DNA from: Lepidurus packardi
Taxonomy: Eukaryota; Arthropoda; Branchiopoda; Notostraca; Triopsidae
Assembly (NCBI GenBank): GCA_023053545.1
Contig: JAKZAN010000001.1
Location: 1,694,565 to 1,758,564 of the forward strand
Reading direction: 5' to 3'
DNA: 64,000 bases
Part shown: positions 50,201-62,560 of the stretch, in pieces
How positions within the stretch are numbered: the stretch's first letter is position 1
Layout: each line of letters starts with the position of its first letter
Notes under the pieces: generated by a model
What the model was told of the DNA's origin: nothing
What the model saw: the letters and a program-made list of their open reading frames with translations, nothing else
Database searches by the model: none
Made by a program: the position numbers and the translations under genes

Positions 50201-53200
50201 CCATAACCTCCTTTGCCATTTGTCACCTTTTCCATTAAAAAGCTGGCACAGACGATAAATACTTTTGCATGCGGAGCTAGAGTCCTGCGGCGGAATTGCG
50301 TTCTTATTCTCGTTCTTTTCCAGTGTGTATCTGACGGTGACGGCAGCGGAAATTGGACAAGATGCGAGCAAAACCAGCATCCCCCCCAAAATGGTGGGTC
50401 ATTTCTCCTTAACTTGCGTTTAGAAGAAGCCTGCCTGTACAAGTCAGGAATCTTGCAGCAAAAAGCTCATCTTTTGGGCCCAACATGTAATCAGCGTCCT
50501 TCCCGAACCACAAACCAACGTTAACAAAAGAGCACCGCAAACTGAGGGTTTCAGAAAGCGCCATTTCTTATGCGCGCGAGGGTTTCTTATGCGCCATTTT
50601 CACCCCCAAAACGCTTTTTTCCTTTCGAGTTACGCTTACAATGAAAACTTGCTTTATTCCAACGCAAATAGGACGTTCGGAATGCTAAGAAGTCGCAACT
50701 TACTGCCAAAACCGCAAGTCGGGGTAAGAATAGACCAGTTTACCCCTGAGAAGCTTTTTCCTCTTTTTCCTCTGAAAACGTCCAACGAACGTAAAAATCT
50801 TCTCTCCCCGGAGAATGCGAGCGGAAATTAAAGCTCGTCGCCCAAATTTCCGCTACGGACCTACGAAAAACAAACTTTTACTGCTTTTTCTTTGGGGCTT
50901 TTCATACAAAAATCTGGGCGCAAATAATCCCTGATGCAAGCACAGGCCGAAAAAAATAAGCTTCTTTTGGGGGGGAGAGGTTCAAGACGCTGAGGCTATT
51001 ACGAGTTACGTGATTCGAATTCCCGGCATCAAGTGCCTGAAAAAGACAAAAAATAAAAAAAAACGTCCCCGAAAAAGATTTTCTTAGTGAGTCACGTTGA
51101 GACGAGGGCCCGAAACGCGTCTTAAGGAATCTTAGCGAACAGAATACGAAATGCAATGTGACACCAATACGTTGAAGGCTCCTTTACCTGGAGGCGAACT
51201 CGATTGCGGTTCCACTAACAGTTTTCAACCCTTTTTTTCGAGGATCGATCACTTCCTTGTTTCTTTTTACTCCTCTTGCTTTCCTTTGACGTTTTAGCAA
51301 CGGCCAAAGAATGAAACACGCACATAAAAAACAGTCAGACAAGAGAGTTACCCCGCGGAAAAAGAACAAAAAGGGGTTTTTGGGACCCTCAAAGTATTGC
51401 TGCCCAATTCGCTGAATGGCCCATCTTGCTTTTTTGCCACGGCTGCAACTGTCGTAAAAGAGACTGCGGGAACACTTTTGCCAGAATGGCTCTGCTGCAG
51501 GTAAAACTTTTACCCCGAAGAAAAAAAGAAAGAAAACTCTCTGTACTCTTACCCAGCTGGGGCAAAGCAAACCAGAGTCTCCAATAAGACTCGCTGGAAT
51601 CTATAAATGAGCGCCAAAATAGAGTAAAATCAATTTCCGGGCGGAATCTTGCCAATCTCATTTAGCCGCTCTAATGAACGTGATGAATGAAAAGTTTCTA
51701 CTGTTGCAGGCTTCCCAGATCTCAACTTTTTATCAGTTCGGAAGAAGGGGGCAGTCCTATTCCGAAGATATGCAAAACAACGGACAAGTTTTTGCTCCAT
51801 CGCCCCCCATTGAGGACTTCGGGAGCGAAACTTTGATGAGAGTTTTGCCGTCGCCGCTGCGCCCCATTATGTCCGGATAGCTGATTACTCCTCGGGACAA
51901 AACTAAAACATGGGATACATCGAGAGAAAGACCCGGCAATGCTTGGGGACCGTTGCTTCGCACTTTCTGGTACCGGGTAAAACCTTTAAGGAAATGGAAA
52001 ACCCATGCAAAGAGCCTCTTCCCCCTTCGGAAAGAAGGAAAATTGGCCATTTTTACTGCAGTCTTGCTGACACTTCTGGACTGTTTTACAATCTTGCACA
52101 ACTGCTGCACCTTTCCCGAGCACCTCTAGCTGTCTGTTCATGGCCTCAGCCCCCCTATAGTTCAGCCTCTTTTGACTACTAAAAGCAAAAACCCCTAGTG
52201 CAAAAAAAAGAGCAAGTTGGCTACGCTTTTCAAGCTGTCGCCCGCGATCCCTTTCGCCAGTACCGGGAACGGAACACCAACAAAAAAACTGCCATAAAAT
52301 CTTGGCTCATAACAATGGACTGCAAACGGTCCCAGAACTCGTGGATCTAGAACACGACTTACAGGCGGACTATATATCTATACCTACTACCTAGCATCTT
52401 TTCTTTTCCGCTTTTTTTTTTTGCAGAACTTGCACTCCTGGAGTCTGCTGGCTGCCCCCGAGTTGGCGATTATCGAGTTTTGGCCGAGGAATAGAAACCT
52501 AGTCCCCGAGAGTTGTAAAAACTGTCCACCCTTTTTTTCTTCTAATTTTATTTTCCTTAAATAACGGTAGAGGATTGTCAGGAAAGGGATGAAAGGTGTT
52601 CCGAGATGGCACACAAACCTTTTGCGTTTTACAATTCAGCGAAAATACCACGTTGGGTATTGGCAAAGGCAACCGGCAACCTATTACAGCTTGTAAAAAG
52701 GGGTTGGCAGTTCCGAAACTAAAAAAGGGACACGAAAACTGCGTTGCAAAGCGTTTCGGGCGAGTCAAACTTTGGCAGATTCGTCAGTTGGGCAGTGGAA
52801 AACCATCCCTGCCGTACATAAGATTTGCGTACGGTACGGTAACGGACCATCGGGATCCGCGTTACCCCCCACAAATTCGCGGATGTTTATTACGGGGCCC
52901 TTCCATCACCTTTTAACGACCTGCAAAAGACCGTGTGAAGCGGGTGTAGTGGTGCCATAAAGCCGTGATCTAGTGCAAGTTCGCGAATTGACCGCCAAAG
53001 CTCGTCTGCAGTTTATAAAACGGTTCCATTACGTGTCCCAAGTTTCTATTTTTCTTCCTTGAATTCCCCAACAACCTTTTTGGACGGTTAGTCCGGCGAG
53101 CTAATTATAGGCGCATGTGGGGGCTGTTACCTAGTGCTGTGACGCGATTGTTGGAAGGAAACACGAGAAACGCCATTTGGCTAACATATTTCTGGTTACT

Positions 53201-53400
53201 CAAGAGGTAACATCTACCCAGAAATATGTTTAAATAAAGATTTTTTTAAAGTCAAGCAACAGGAAGTACTAAATTTAGGATTGGTATAAAAATAACTATA
53301 ACTTGAATAGGCGGGGCCAAGCATTTTCCCCCCGAGTTATTTAAATAATATGATATTCAAGTTAATTGGGCATGAGAAACCTTTTAGAAGGCCTACCTGT
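44249..53400. other. Non-coding DNA on the Abd-B side of mir-iab-4
   Basis: No recognisable gene. A 10-bp-stem hairpin lies at 44912-44940. Two similar A runs preceded by GGT lie near 47882-47897 and 47967-47982. Open frames of up to about 130 codons are scattered and unlike known proteins. Confidence 0.65.
44912..44940. repeat. 10-bp-stem hairpin near mir-iab-4
   Basis: GACGGAATGC (44912-44921) pairs perfectly with GCATTCCGTC (44931-44940) around a 9-base loop. The stem does not extend into the flanks, so it does not look like a microRNA precursor. Confidence 0.65.
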
Positions 53401-53459
53401 GCTGGTTACCTGGGCGTCTTTTTATGTTGTAAGCCCCGGCCTAAGCGACGCCACCAAAA

Positions 53460-53740
53460 GAGCGGAGGAAAGATGGGTGGGGGGAGGGAGGTGGGTTAAA
53501 AAGAGGGTTCCCGGGAAATGGGTTTTGGTTGGACACAACTCGGCTCTTACAATTTTATACCAACCAAGATCAATGGTCGGGAGACAAACTGAAATGGCGG
53601 CCCGAGACAGAGCATGAGCAGAAGCGAGGGCCGTAAGTGGACGAACCCCAACAATGAAAGAACGGGGGGTGGGGGGAAGACCGGTTTGGCGGGGCGGGGA
53701 GGACTAGGGGGAGGGGAATGGCTACACTGCCGCCATCCTT
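53460..53740. promoter_or_regulatory. Candidate Polycomb-response-like element
   Basis: Contains ATGGCGGC (53594-53601) and its reverse complement GCCGCCAT (53729-53736), both fitting the PHO/YY1 consensus. Between and beside them are G-rich Sp1/KLF-like blocks (53472-53495 and 53666-53716, including GGCGGGGCGGGG). PHO plus Sp1/KLF sites are typical parts of fly PREs. No strong GAGAG run is present. Confidence 0.35.
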
Positions 53741-55858
53741 GCCGAATATGTTGACTACGTAGCGGATCCCGTAGCTCTTGTGACAGGATCCGTAAACGTT
53801 CTACTTGTAACGCCACTAGAAGCAGCTTAAGCTTTTTGTTTAAGGTTTTAAAAGAGCCCTAACTTGGCGACAAATTAGTGAGTAAAAGATCAAAGTAAAA
53901 TAACTTGGTTTATTGAACAGGGAAAGGACTGGTGCTTATGGGGACGCACCAGGAGGGGCTTTGGTTGCGAAAAAGCCACACTGGAAACGCGGCTGGCGCT
54001 CCAATAACATTTGTAATTCGCTGGTAGCAAATGTGCCATAAAAGCCGTCCTAAGTACTCATCAAAGGTCCGTTAGGTGTCAGAAAACAGTCCAAATAGCG
54101 CGACAATCGCCTGCTGCTGGGCTTTGCCTAAGTTTTGAGCATCGCGAGGCATTTCAAGATTGTTAGTATCTCGTCAGATCGCTCGTTAAAAGGCTGCCCA
54201 CAATATCTTAACTCTGAGCGTCTTCCAACAGCACGATAAGTTATGAACTACCCCAAGACGCCCGCCATAACTTTGTTTTTAAGAGATCACAACCTGCGTG
54301 ACGTCCCATATAAAGGCAACTTATAAGTTTTAAACCCAACCCTTTCGAGCTTATGAAAGAAACCCCAAAATTGCCCATAATGCAAACCAAATTCTGCTCC
54401 AAACCAGTCAGCGTCACACGGCCTCAAATAGCTTCATAACATTTCCTACTCTGCATTTCGTGTATTTATTTCTTCATTTGTGTCAAGATTGACCCATTCT
54501 CACCGATTCGTAGCGAAACGTCGCTTCCTTCGTTACTAGCTGAAACAAATTAGTTCTTCACAAACTATTACTTCTTAACAAACTCTTTGATTAGCCCTTT
54601 CAAACTATGCCCCATGTTGAACCCTCCTTTAACGACGTTTCGAATGGTTTCTAGCGTTATTTTCGGATGGAAAAGCCAATTTTATTTTCTTAATTAGGAA
54701 ATATAAGGGTCCGGAACCTGAACATCTTTTGGGGCGTATTTCAAAGAAGTCTATCAAGTTTCCAAGTGCTATTTTTTTTTTTTTAAAAAAAAGGGGCGGA
54801 GTAGCGAAAATCTTCGAGTTATTTGAGCTGAAAATGGATTCTACAGAAGGGTATTGATCCACTTAGTGCATTTTATGGTCCAGAGCATTGGATTGGGGAA
54901 CCTTGGCTGATGGAAACTTTCTCATTCGCAGCAACACTGCTTCCTGGCTCTTTTTTTTATTATTACCATACAGCGGGGTCACGGATGCCTGAAAAAGCGT
55001 CAGTCCCAATTTCCCCCACGTTTCCGTAAGCGAAGAAAACGCAATTAGTGTGTGCTTAGTTTCGGTGCTGCGAATGCCACAGAGCCTCCACAGAAATGAT
55101 CTGCATTGCAGCCTTTCATACAATTAAACTTTCCGGAGGGCCCTGCTGCTATAAAACGAAAGGAAGCTGGCTCAAACATTCTAGCAAGGTTTTCTTCCGA
55201 GGATCCCCGGAGTGTAATAACGTCAGCAAATGGTCGGGCCCCCGTATATATAAAGACAGTGTAGGCGAAAAACTTTGAAAAGTATTCGAACGGAGAAGAA
55301 TGCTGAAGACCAGACTTTTTGTTTTCTTTCCCCTCTACTCTATCTTTAATTTAGGGCAATATCCTACGATAGGGCTGTATCTCGTTCTTCTCTATAGTCT
55401 TTCTTGCAGGTCTACGAATAAAAAAAAGGGTAAATATCAAAGAAAACGTCGAGTTAACAATTCCGTCCCGTGAAACCTAAACTGTTGGCAAAAGTTCCAA
55501 GTTTACGTTCTTTGACTCGGATAGCTCCGCCCCACCCGTGGTGGCCATCATGGAAGCCATCATGGACCGCAGGGAGCCAATGGGAAGACAGCGTAAGGCA
55601 GGGGAGGAGGGCGAGCAGGGATGACGTCACAGTACAGTCTCTGTTAGGATGTGTGGGGAAAAATGCATCAAAATGCATCTTCTAATGCATTTTTTCTTCT
55701 CTGTCAGCTTTCCAATGTCTCCCGAACAAAGAGCTGCTTAAATTTTTGCTATCTCTGATGAGCTTTCAGGGGGAGGGGGGGAATTTGGGTGGGAAAAACT
55801 ACTACAGCGATGAATTATCATGCATTATGACGCGTTCAATATAATAACCCCTATGGCG

Positions 55859-55879
55859 TCTCTCTCTCTCTCTCTCTCT
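55859..55879. repeat. TC/GA microsatellite
   Basis: About ten TC units. On the minus strand this is a GAGAG array, a potential GAGA-factor site. Confidence 0.85.
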
Positions 55880-56394
55880 TTGGTTCTGTTTCCGAAACTC
55901 AGTAGACGAAACAAGCCACTATCACTTTTTTGCGTCGCTTCTACTTCCAAACCCCGCCGTCTGGAAAATTCCAGGAATCTTATTTAGCTCAAAACTGTGC
56001 CCCGGCCAGTCCTGAGTGAATTAATCGTTCACGGTGGCAGTGACACGTCTCGTTGGACGTAAAAGCAATAATACTTTCCCCGTAACTCATTTCTGCATGT
56101 ACTTACATTCGCCACTGCTCCCGCCCCAACGTGAAAAATACCTCGAATGTAAACTTGGTTTAATGATCCCAAATTGCCCAAGCTGCAAGGCAAAAGACCA
56201 AACATGGACAGGGGGGATTGTATAGCGTCCTACTATACTTTCTGAGAAAGTTTACCTTGTTTCAGATGGACGCGATAAATAAACAGCTCAAACACTTGAG
56301 CTTTGACACTGTCATCACACAAAAACCCACTAAATCAACGCTCAATCAATGGCTCAACTCTAAAACTACGACATACTAAAGCACTTTTCACTTG

Positions 56395-56515
56395 GTCAAA
56401 CGGCATTGTGATCCAACAATGAACTCTAAAACGCCGCCTGGCTCCAACAATGAACTTTAAGAAACCATGAACTGACAGTAAACTCTAAAACGCCACAACG
56501 TTTAGGCGTCAACTA
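56395..56515. repeat. Diverged repeats of CCAACAATGAACTCTAAAACGCC
   Basis: The core AATGAACT(C/T)TAA(A/G)A recurs two to four times with differences and partial copies (ACTCTAAAACGCC near 56412 and 56482). It looks like an old local duplication array. Confidence 0.65.
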
Positions 56516-58553
56516 AACACGTTGTAAAGTCGAATGCTAAAAAATGATGTTCACGAGCTTCACAGCGAGTGTTTATGGGTAGTACGAGCGAGAGCGAATC
56601 TCCTTTTAATGCAAGAGTAAAGTTATCCATCTGTGTTAGAATGGTTACATTTTCCCCCTGTCCAAGTATTAGAGCGAATAGCCAAAGTAAAAGGAAACGA
56701 AGGGAGGAGGGAGCGAAGAGGCCTAACTAATAATGTTTCTGCACTCAAAGTCGGATATTATCCGACCCATAAGCTGACTTTTATAATCTCTAAGCAACGT
56801 GAGACTTGTCATCTGGTTCCCAATTTCTTCCCCTTGAAGAAACATTTCCAAAGCACACACGAGTCGCCGTTGGCATAACTGGCTTGAATGAGCTCAGTAA
56901 GCCCCGAAATTAACCCCTGGCGGATATTAACAGAACTAAATCGTGGGGAGATTAAGTGTATGGGTGGTTAAGAATGCAACTTGTGGTTCCATCGGTCAAA
57001 TCTCTGGAATCGCTTTACACTGGTAAGGTGGTCCACTCGTCATGGGACACCAATAAAAGGTTTATGGCACGTTAAAATGACTGTAGATGTTATAATGTGC
57101 AAAAGGGTAGCCCAACCGGATTTTCTTGGGGTTGCCCCTGTATTTTGGGGGGTTTGCTTTCGCGGAAAACTGTGTGGGGAGAGGGAACAGCCTTTGAATT
57201 AAGTGTCCTCTTACCCCAACTTTTATGCACTTGAAATAGCACATCAGTTCCCGGCCATCAAGTAGTCCTTCTCACATACCGCTACGGCTATATAACCCCT
57301 TTGCACGATCTCCCTGGTCGGTCCCACAGAAATCGTCCAGCCAGTGTTGGGAGATGTACCACAAAAGCAAAACACGAAAAAAAGGGAAATAATACCTTCT
57401 TCTACATTCGTGCCCAACCGAAAAGCGAAAATTACTAGCTTTCTTGGCAATCTGCATGGCAATATCTGTTCTCCCTCTCTCTCTCCCAAAAAATGGAAAA
57501 GTAAAGACGCGTTAGGAAACGGCTTTTTCCCAGGGAAAAGTTTGTGAGAAGGGAGATTGTGGACGATTAAGTGTCCAAGCGAATGGGGACATGTTATATT
57601 CCGCGGACGAAATTGGGAATAAAAGCCTTCTGTATTGCTGCGGTTCCCCCCCCCAAAAAAAGAAACGAAAAGCTTCTTTTATAGAGATATGTGCCTAAAA
57701 CCATACCGACCAGCAAAAAAGCAGGCAGTTTTCCTGGCCAGGGAAAAGCCGGGAAGCAAAAACATACAATGATAGAAGCTTTAAGAGTAAATCCCGAAGC
57801 CATCTCATTTCCTCCCCAGCAAAATGCTTTTCCGCGCTAGAGGTGCAACTTTTCTAGTCACGCCGGCCTTCCTTCTGCTTTAAAAGTCTTTTTTTACGAC
57901 AACATATTTACTCGAACGTTACAAAAATAAAGCAAATAATCTCGACCAAAATTAAATCCTATATTCCAAGTCCAACCAAAAAAAGCTCCAATATGTGACT
58001 CGGTGTCGGGAAGCCAGCGCTTCATCAAGCTTTTGGCCCATCTTCAGGGACCTATTATCTTTTCAGCACGCAGACAGAAGGAAGATGCTGGCAAGAGAAG
58101 ACAAAAAGTTTCCCGAGCGCAACGAGAACACCTTTAACGTCCATAAAGTTAAATCAAAAGCTAAAAAGGGTTGTCCCCGTGCTATGCTGTACTCTATACT
58201 GGTAATATGGGGGGTAGCAGAGTGGGAGGAGGGTTTGTGCAAGTCTCAGGAAAGTTTACGGAGGCAAAATGAGAAAAAGAAAGTAAGGCTAGGGCTGGAT
58301 CTTTTGGGCTGTGTGCAATTGTCGGGGCTACGATAAAACTTGGCAAGAAATTGGTCTCATGTCATCGTAAAGTCAGCCACCAGGGACGTGGAGCGAAATG
58401 GAAACTCAACTCCTGGGCTGCTGCGACTGATACTTTTGCTGCTTGGCCGTCCTACCAAACCCTCACCGTACCCTAGCAAACTTTGGGGGGCGAATAAGAC
58501 GCAAAATGAGCACCATCTTGCTTATTCCTACCATCCCTCCCCGCTTACCGTTC

Positions 58554-58573
58554 TTTTTTTTTTTTTTTTTTTT
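58554..58573. repeat. Poly(T) tract, 20 bases
   Basis: Uninterrupted T run. Confidence 0.85.
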
Positions 58574-58732
58574 ATTGGGGGGGAGTAAAAGGAAACGCAG
58601 GATGAAATAGGAAAACTGGTGTGCGATAGACAAGCCATGCAAATTGACTGCTTGACTATTCACACGTAAGCTACCTGAAGCTAAAAAAGCCGTTTCAAAT
58701 ATCCAATACCTATTACCCTCTCTCTTATCTAT

Positions 58733-58811
58733 CTCACCATCTCTTATCAAAGAAAGAGATGGTGAGTCCACTGTAATGATTATTTATTTGTCAATGATGA
58801 GTCCACTGTAA
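58733..58811. repeat. 13-bp-stem hairpin with flanking direct repeat
   Basis: CTCACCATCTCTT (58733-58745) pairs perfectly with 58754-58766 around an 8-base loop. The right arm overlaps TGAGTCCACTGTAA (58763-58776), which recurs exactly at 58798-58811. Confidence 0.8.
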
Positions 58812-59033
58812 ATCACTGTACTGATTTGAACATGGATTAAATAGTTCCTTGATACACGTTTCTAAGTGTAACACCTTTTAACAGACTAGATTTGAACTAC
58901 ATTTGTCGTTTGTAAGAGGTTTACTTGTACCAGGTCTCTACATTCTCCGTTTAGAATTGTTCATGTGGTTAGTTTTACAACTGTTTGTTTGGGATAATAG
59001 ATAGTAGACACAATAAAAGTGTTACGGTGTAGA

Positions 59034-59057
59034 CTGTGCCAAAGACTGTGCCAAAGG
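59034..59057. repeat. Tandem AGACTGTGCCAA repeat
   Basis: Two exact copies of a 12-bp unit. Confidence 0.75.
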
Positions 59058-59545
59058 AGGCATAACCGAATGGGAAGGTGAAAGAGTGTAATGGTGGCCC
59101 TGACTTTAAAGCGTTACTCTGAGTTTGTCTTACTTTACGCTATCATTTTTGTTTTATTGTAGCCATTACTTTTTTTTTATTTCATATTACCTTGGCCCGG
59201 CTACGCAGTATTAAAAATCCCAATCCAACACGTGTCAAAGTCACCTTCTATGATGCTAGAATCCGAAACTGACTCGGTTTGCGTCCAATCCAATCCGATT
59301 GGGGTTATTTTGTGCTAATATCGATTCACGTTTTTTATTCTCCAGCTAAGCAAAGTAATGGGAGTAAAAGAGAAAACTGTCGTTTCCCCTGCTGAGCTTG
59401 ATCACATGGATAGAAACTATCCCATTGCTTGCGTTTGTATTATGATCTGTATTTATTTTCGGAATACAATTGGATTTTCCGCTTAGACATGCCTTGGCGC
59501 TTCTATGCATCTCTTGCGTCCTTGATTTATTCGCCCGAGGTGTCA

Positions 59546-59587
59546 CACCGAGTGCACCGAGTGCACCGAGTGCACCGAGTACACCGA
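59546..59587. repeat. 9-bp tandem repeat CACCGAGTG
   Basis: Four full units and one partial; the fourth has A for G at its last base. The period is a multiple of three and the array is open in frames on both strands, but neither frame resembles a known protein. Confidence 0.9.
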
Positions 59588-60826
59588 GCTCGAAACTCAT
59601 AATTTTGTTATTGTTCAGGTGGAAGGACCAGAAATGGAGGCGTCCAAAGATGCTTGGAAGGGGCAGGGACAAGAGAAAGGAAGTGACTCGTTTTCTAAAC
59701 AAGCCTGCTTTTGGGATAAATTCTGCTAGCCATAAAGCCGACTCGGGAGTCGGAAACTTACACACGCAGGAGTACAATTCCATTACCAAAAACTCGTGTT
59801 GTTACAATGCTAACTAAATAAACTTGTTAAAGTAACTTGAAAATCAACCTGAACGGCTTATTAATAACAAATGTTGTAATAACAGTAACTCCTCTGACCA
59901 AATAGAAATGAGCTTTGAATCTAATTTCAGTTCCACAGAGACGTACTTAAAAGACCAACGTAAGAGCGGTAAAAGCTTTAGGTATTGCGCCCAGTTATTT
60001 AGGGAGGGAAGAGTGGGGAAGCAAATGCAATTGTAGCTGCCTGGGTAAGACGACGTCAACAATGAAATTTTATAGCGGTGCTACCGGAAGATGTACTATA
60101 CTGTACACATCACGTGAGTTGAAATAAGACTCGAAAAACCCATCCGGTTTTTCCTTACATGTACCTTTCTTTTCTTCTGGTAGATACCGCGATAACGTAG
60201 AACAGATCGCATTCTTTCGTCTTTCGCAGACTTTTGCCGGTTTTACTTGATTATATACCTCATTCTTTCGGAGCCCCCGAAGTGACGAGTTGGGAGATGA
60301 ATATACTCTTCCAGAACGCAAAAAAAAGAACAGGTTTGGGGGGATTCAAAAAGTTGGTTTGCCAGACGAAAAAGTGCACCGCCTGTTACCCTTTTTTCTA
60401 CATTTTTTTCTTAAAGAAGAGGGTAATTTTTTTCCCCCAGCGGAGCATGGGAAGATGCTGCTTTGCCTGCTCCACAAAAGCCAAGTTTTGCAGCCCCCCT
60501 TGCACCCAAAAACTCCTTCCCGTATATATCCCTGAAATGCTATTACTATGCATAGGACTCGAGGGTTGCATATGCGTATAAGCAACTTTTTGCTGTTGTT
60601 GGAGGAACGTAAGACAGGAAATTGCCACAAGAAAACTAAACAAAAATGAAAAGATGTTCAAAGGCAAAAACCCTTTCAGGCGCAAAAAGGATTTAGCCCA
60701 CCGAGGGTCCAATCCAACTAGAACTGACTTTTGTCGCCAACTTGTTACCTAAACGAAAGTGCGAAAAGCAGGGCACAGCTGTGGGAATTCTCTTAAAAAA
60801 ATGAGCCAAAAATAAAACTAATTTAT

Positions 60827-60915
60827 AAAAACAAAGTCTTTACTTTGTTTTTAAAACTAATGAATAAAACAAAGGCTTTACTTTGTTTTATTAATTTACT
60901 TTGTTTTATTCATTA
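60827..60915. repeat. AT-rich palindrome cluster
   Basis: The core AAAACAAAG and its complement CTTTGTTTT occur five times in alternating orientation. The longest perfect arms are TAATGAATAAAACAAAG (60858-60874) and its complement (60899-60915). A 12-bp alternative arm lies at 60881-60892 and a separate 10-bp hairpin at 60827-60852. The region could form several competing hairpins or a cruciform. Confidence 0.85.
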
Positions 60916-62541
60916 ATAAAAAAAAAGTAAAGTTCTTTGGGGCACTATGAATTTGATTGAATTAGGAATGCATAGGAACTGTTGTCCAAACTTGAAATTA
61001 ACTTGAAATGAATCCTGATTTCCATGACGTTTTAAAACAGGGGTTGGAACCCCACGTTTTATGAACCTAATTTTCGCAAGCTGCATCCCCCTGGGGCGGG
61101 AATTGGCAACTTTAAAAGGTAAAACCTGTACTAATGAAACAGTGGCTAAAGTTTAAGATGACTGTTTGAAGCTTAGCCAACCTGGCCCTGGAATGCTTTA
61201 TTGTTTGGCATTGGACGGGGTGGGGGGAAAGCGAACAGCCACACGCTTCTCTCTACCACTGCTTTTAGTTGAGGGTATATGTGTAGAGAGAGCCAGGGAA
61301 ATTGCATTATTAATGCGGGGACTTGCCATGCAAGACGTGCCAAGTCAAGTCAAGTAGAACCAACTTGTGCTTCCTGCTTGGCTTATTGCGAGGTTCGCTC
61401 TTCTCTTTCGTTCTTTGGCTTTCTGGTCTTTGGCTGTGGCGCTGGTGCTGTGGGGGGGGAAAGGGAGAGAATTCATACCATAGCATCCAGTCTCCGTAAT
61501 TACTAGAGGTGATAAATCAAGCTGCAATTTCCCCGAGGGCGATCTTCGCAGCACGACAGCAGCGTATAGAGAAGATGAACAATTGGGACGGTACCTGCTT
61601 TGCATAGAAATGACCTCAGTCAAAAGACAAGAGGGGGAACATGCCCAGCCAACCACATGCCACGTCATGCCAAGTTGAAAAACCGCAGCAGCGACACGCT
61701 AGTCAATACAACAATACTATTTTCCGTGCTTTTCGCCTAACCAGCCTATGGTTATCTTCCGTTTCCTGCCTAGCCTCCGCCCACCAGCCAGCATTAAGCG
61801 AAGGCAATGTGTCTATTGATCACTCTCTTTCTTTCTCTCTTTCCAGCTTAATCTGTTCCCCATAACAAAAAAAACCCTATGTATAGCCTAAAATAACACT
61901 TTAAGCATTCGGGCCGCTTTTCTTTTGGCCGCTTTCGGGCCAAAACGTAAGATTTTCAACTGACATTAGCGAGAATCTAATTTCTCGACACTTTTTAGCC
62001 AATAGTGCCCCTGCTGCCCTCTCGGGGCGAAAAGACACAACACATGCTACGAGCCCGAGACGGTTCCCATCAACGAATCCGCGGACTTGTCCGAGAGACC
62101 GTGGCTGAAGCCAAAAAAAAAGGGGAAAAGGAAAAGGCCGAGGAGTTGGCTCACCATACAATCCTAATCCTCGTAATTTCTTATAAAAAGGTCAGGACTG
62201 TCTGGGTACTCGCTGACTGGGATGTTAGCCTAAAGGCTTGAGATGGAAATGTAAATTTGCATTTCACATATCCTTTCCAACACGATTTTTCTTGGGGGCT
62301 TTTTCGCCCCTAAGGTTACACGCAGACACCAGTGTCGTCTTTTGGGAGAATGCAGATAACACGACACGACGCTTCTTCTTGGCCCATGTCATGTAAATTG
62401 CGACCAAGACTCGTTTTTTCGCTTTACGCGATGAGTTTTTATATCGAAAAAACGTTCTCTCCTCTCAATCCTCTGCTTGTTTCCCCTATCGATACGCTTA
62501 TCGCATGACCAAAAGGACAGAAAAAGGCAGCGTCTTGGTTC

Positions 62542-62560
62542 TTTTTTTTTTTTTTTTTTT
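62542..62560. repeat. Poly(T) tract, 19 bases
   Basis: Uninterrupted T run. Confidence 0.85.
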
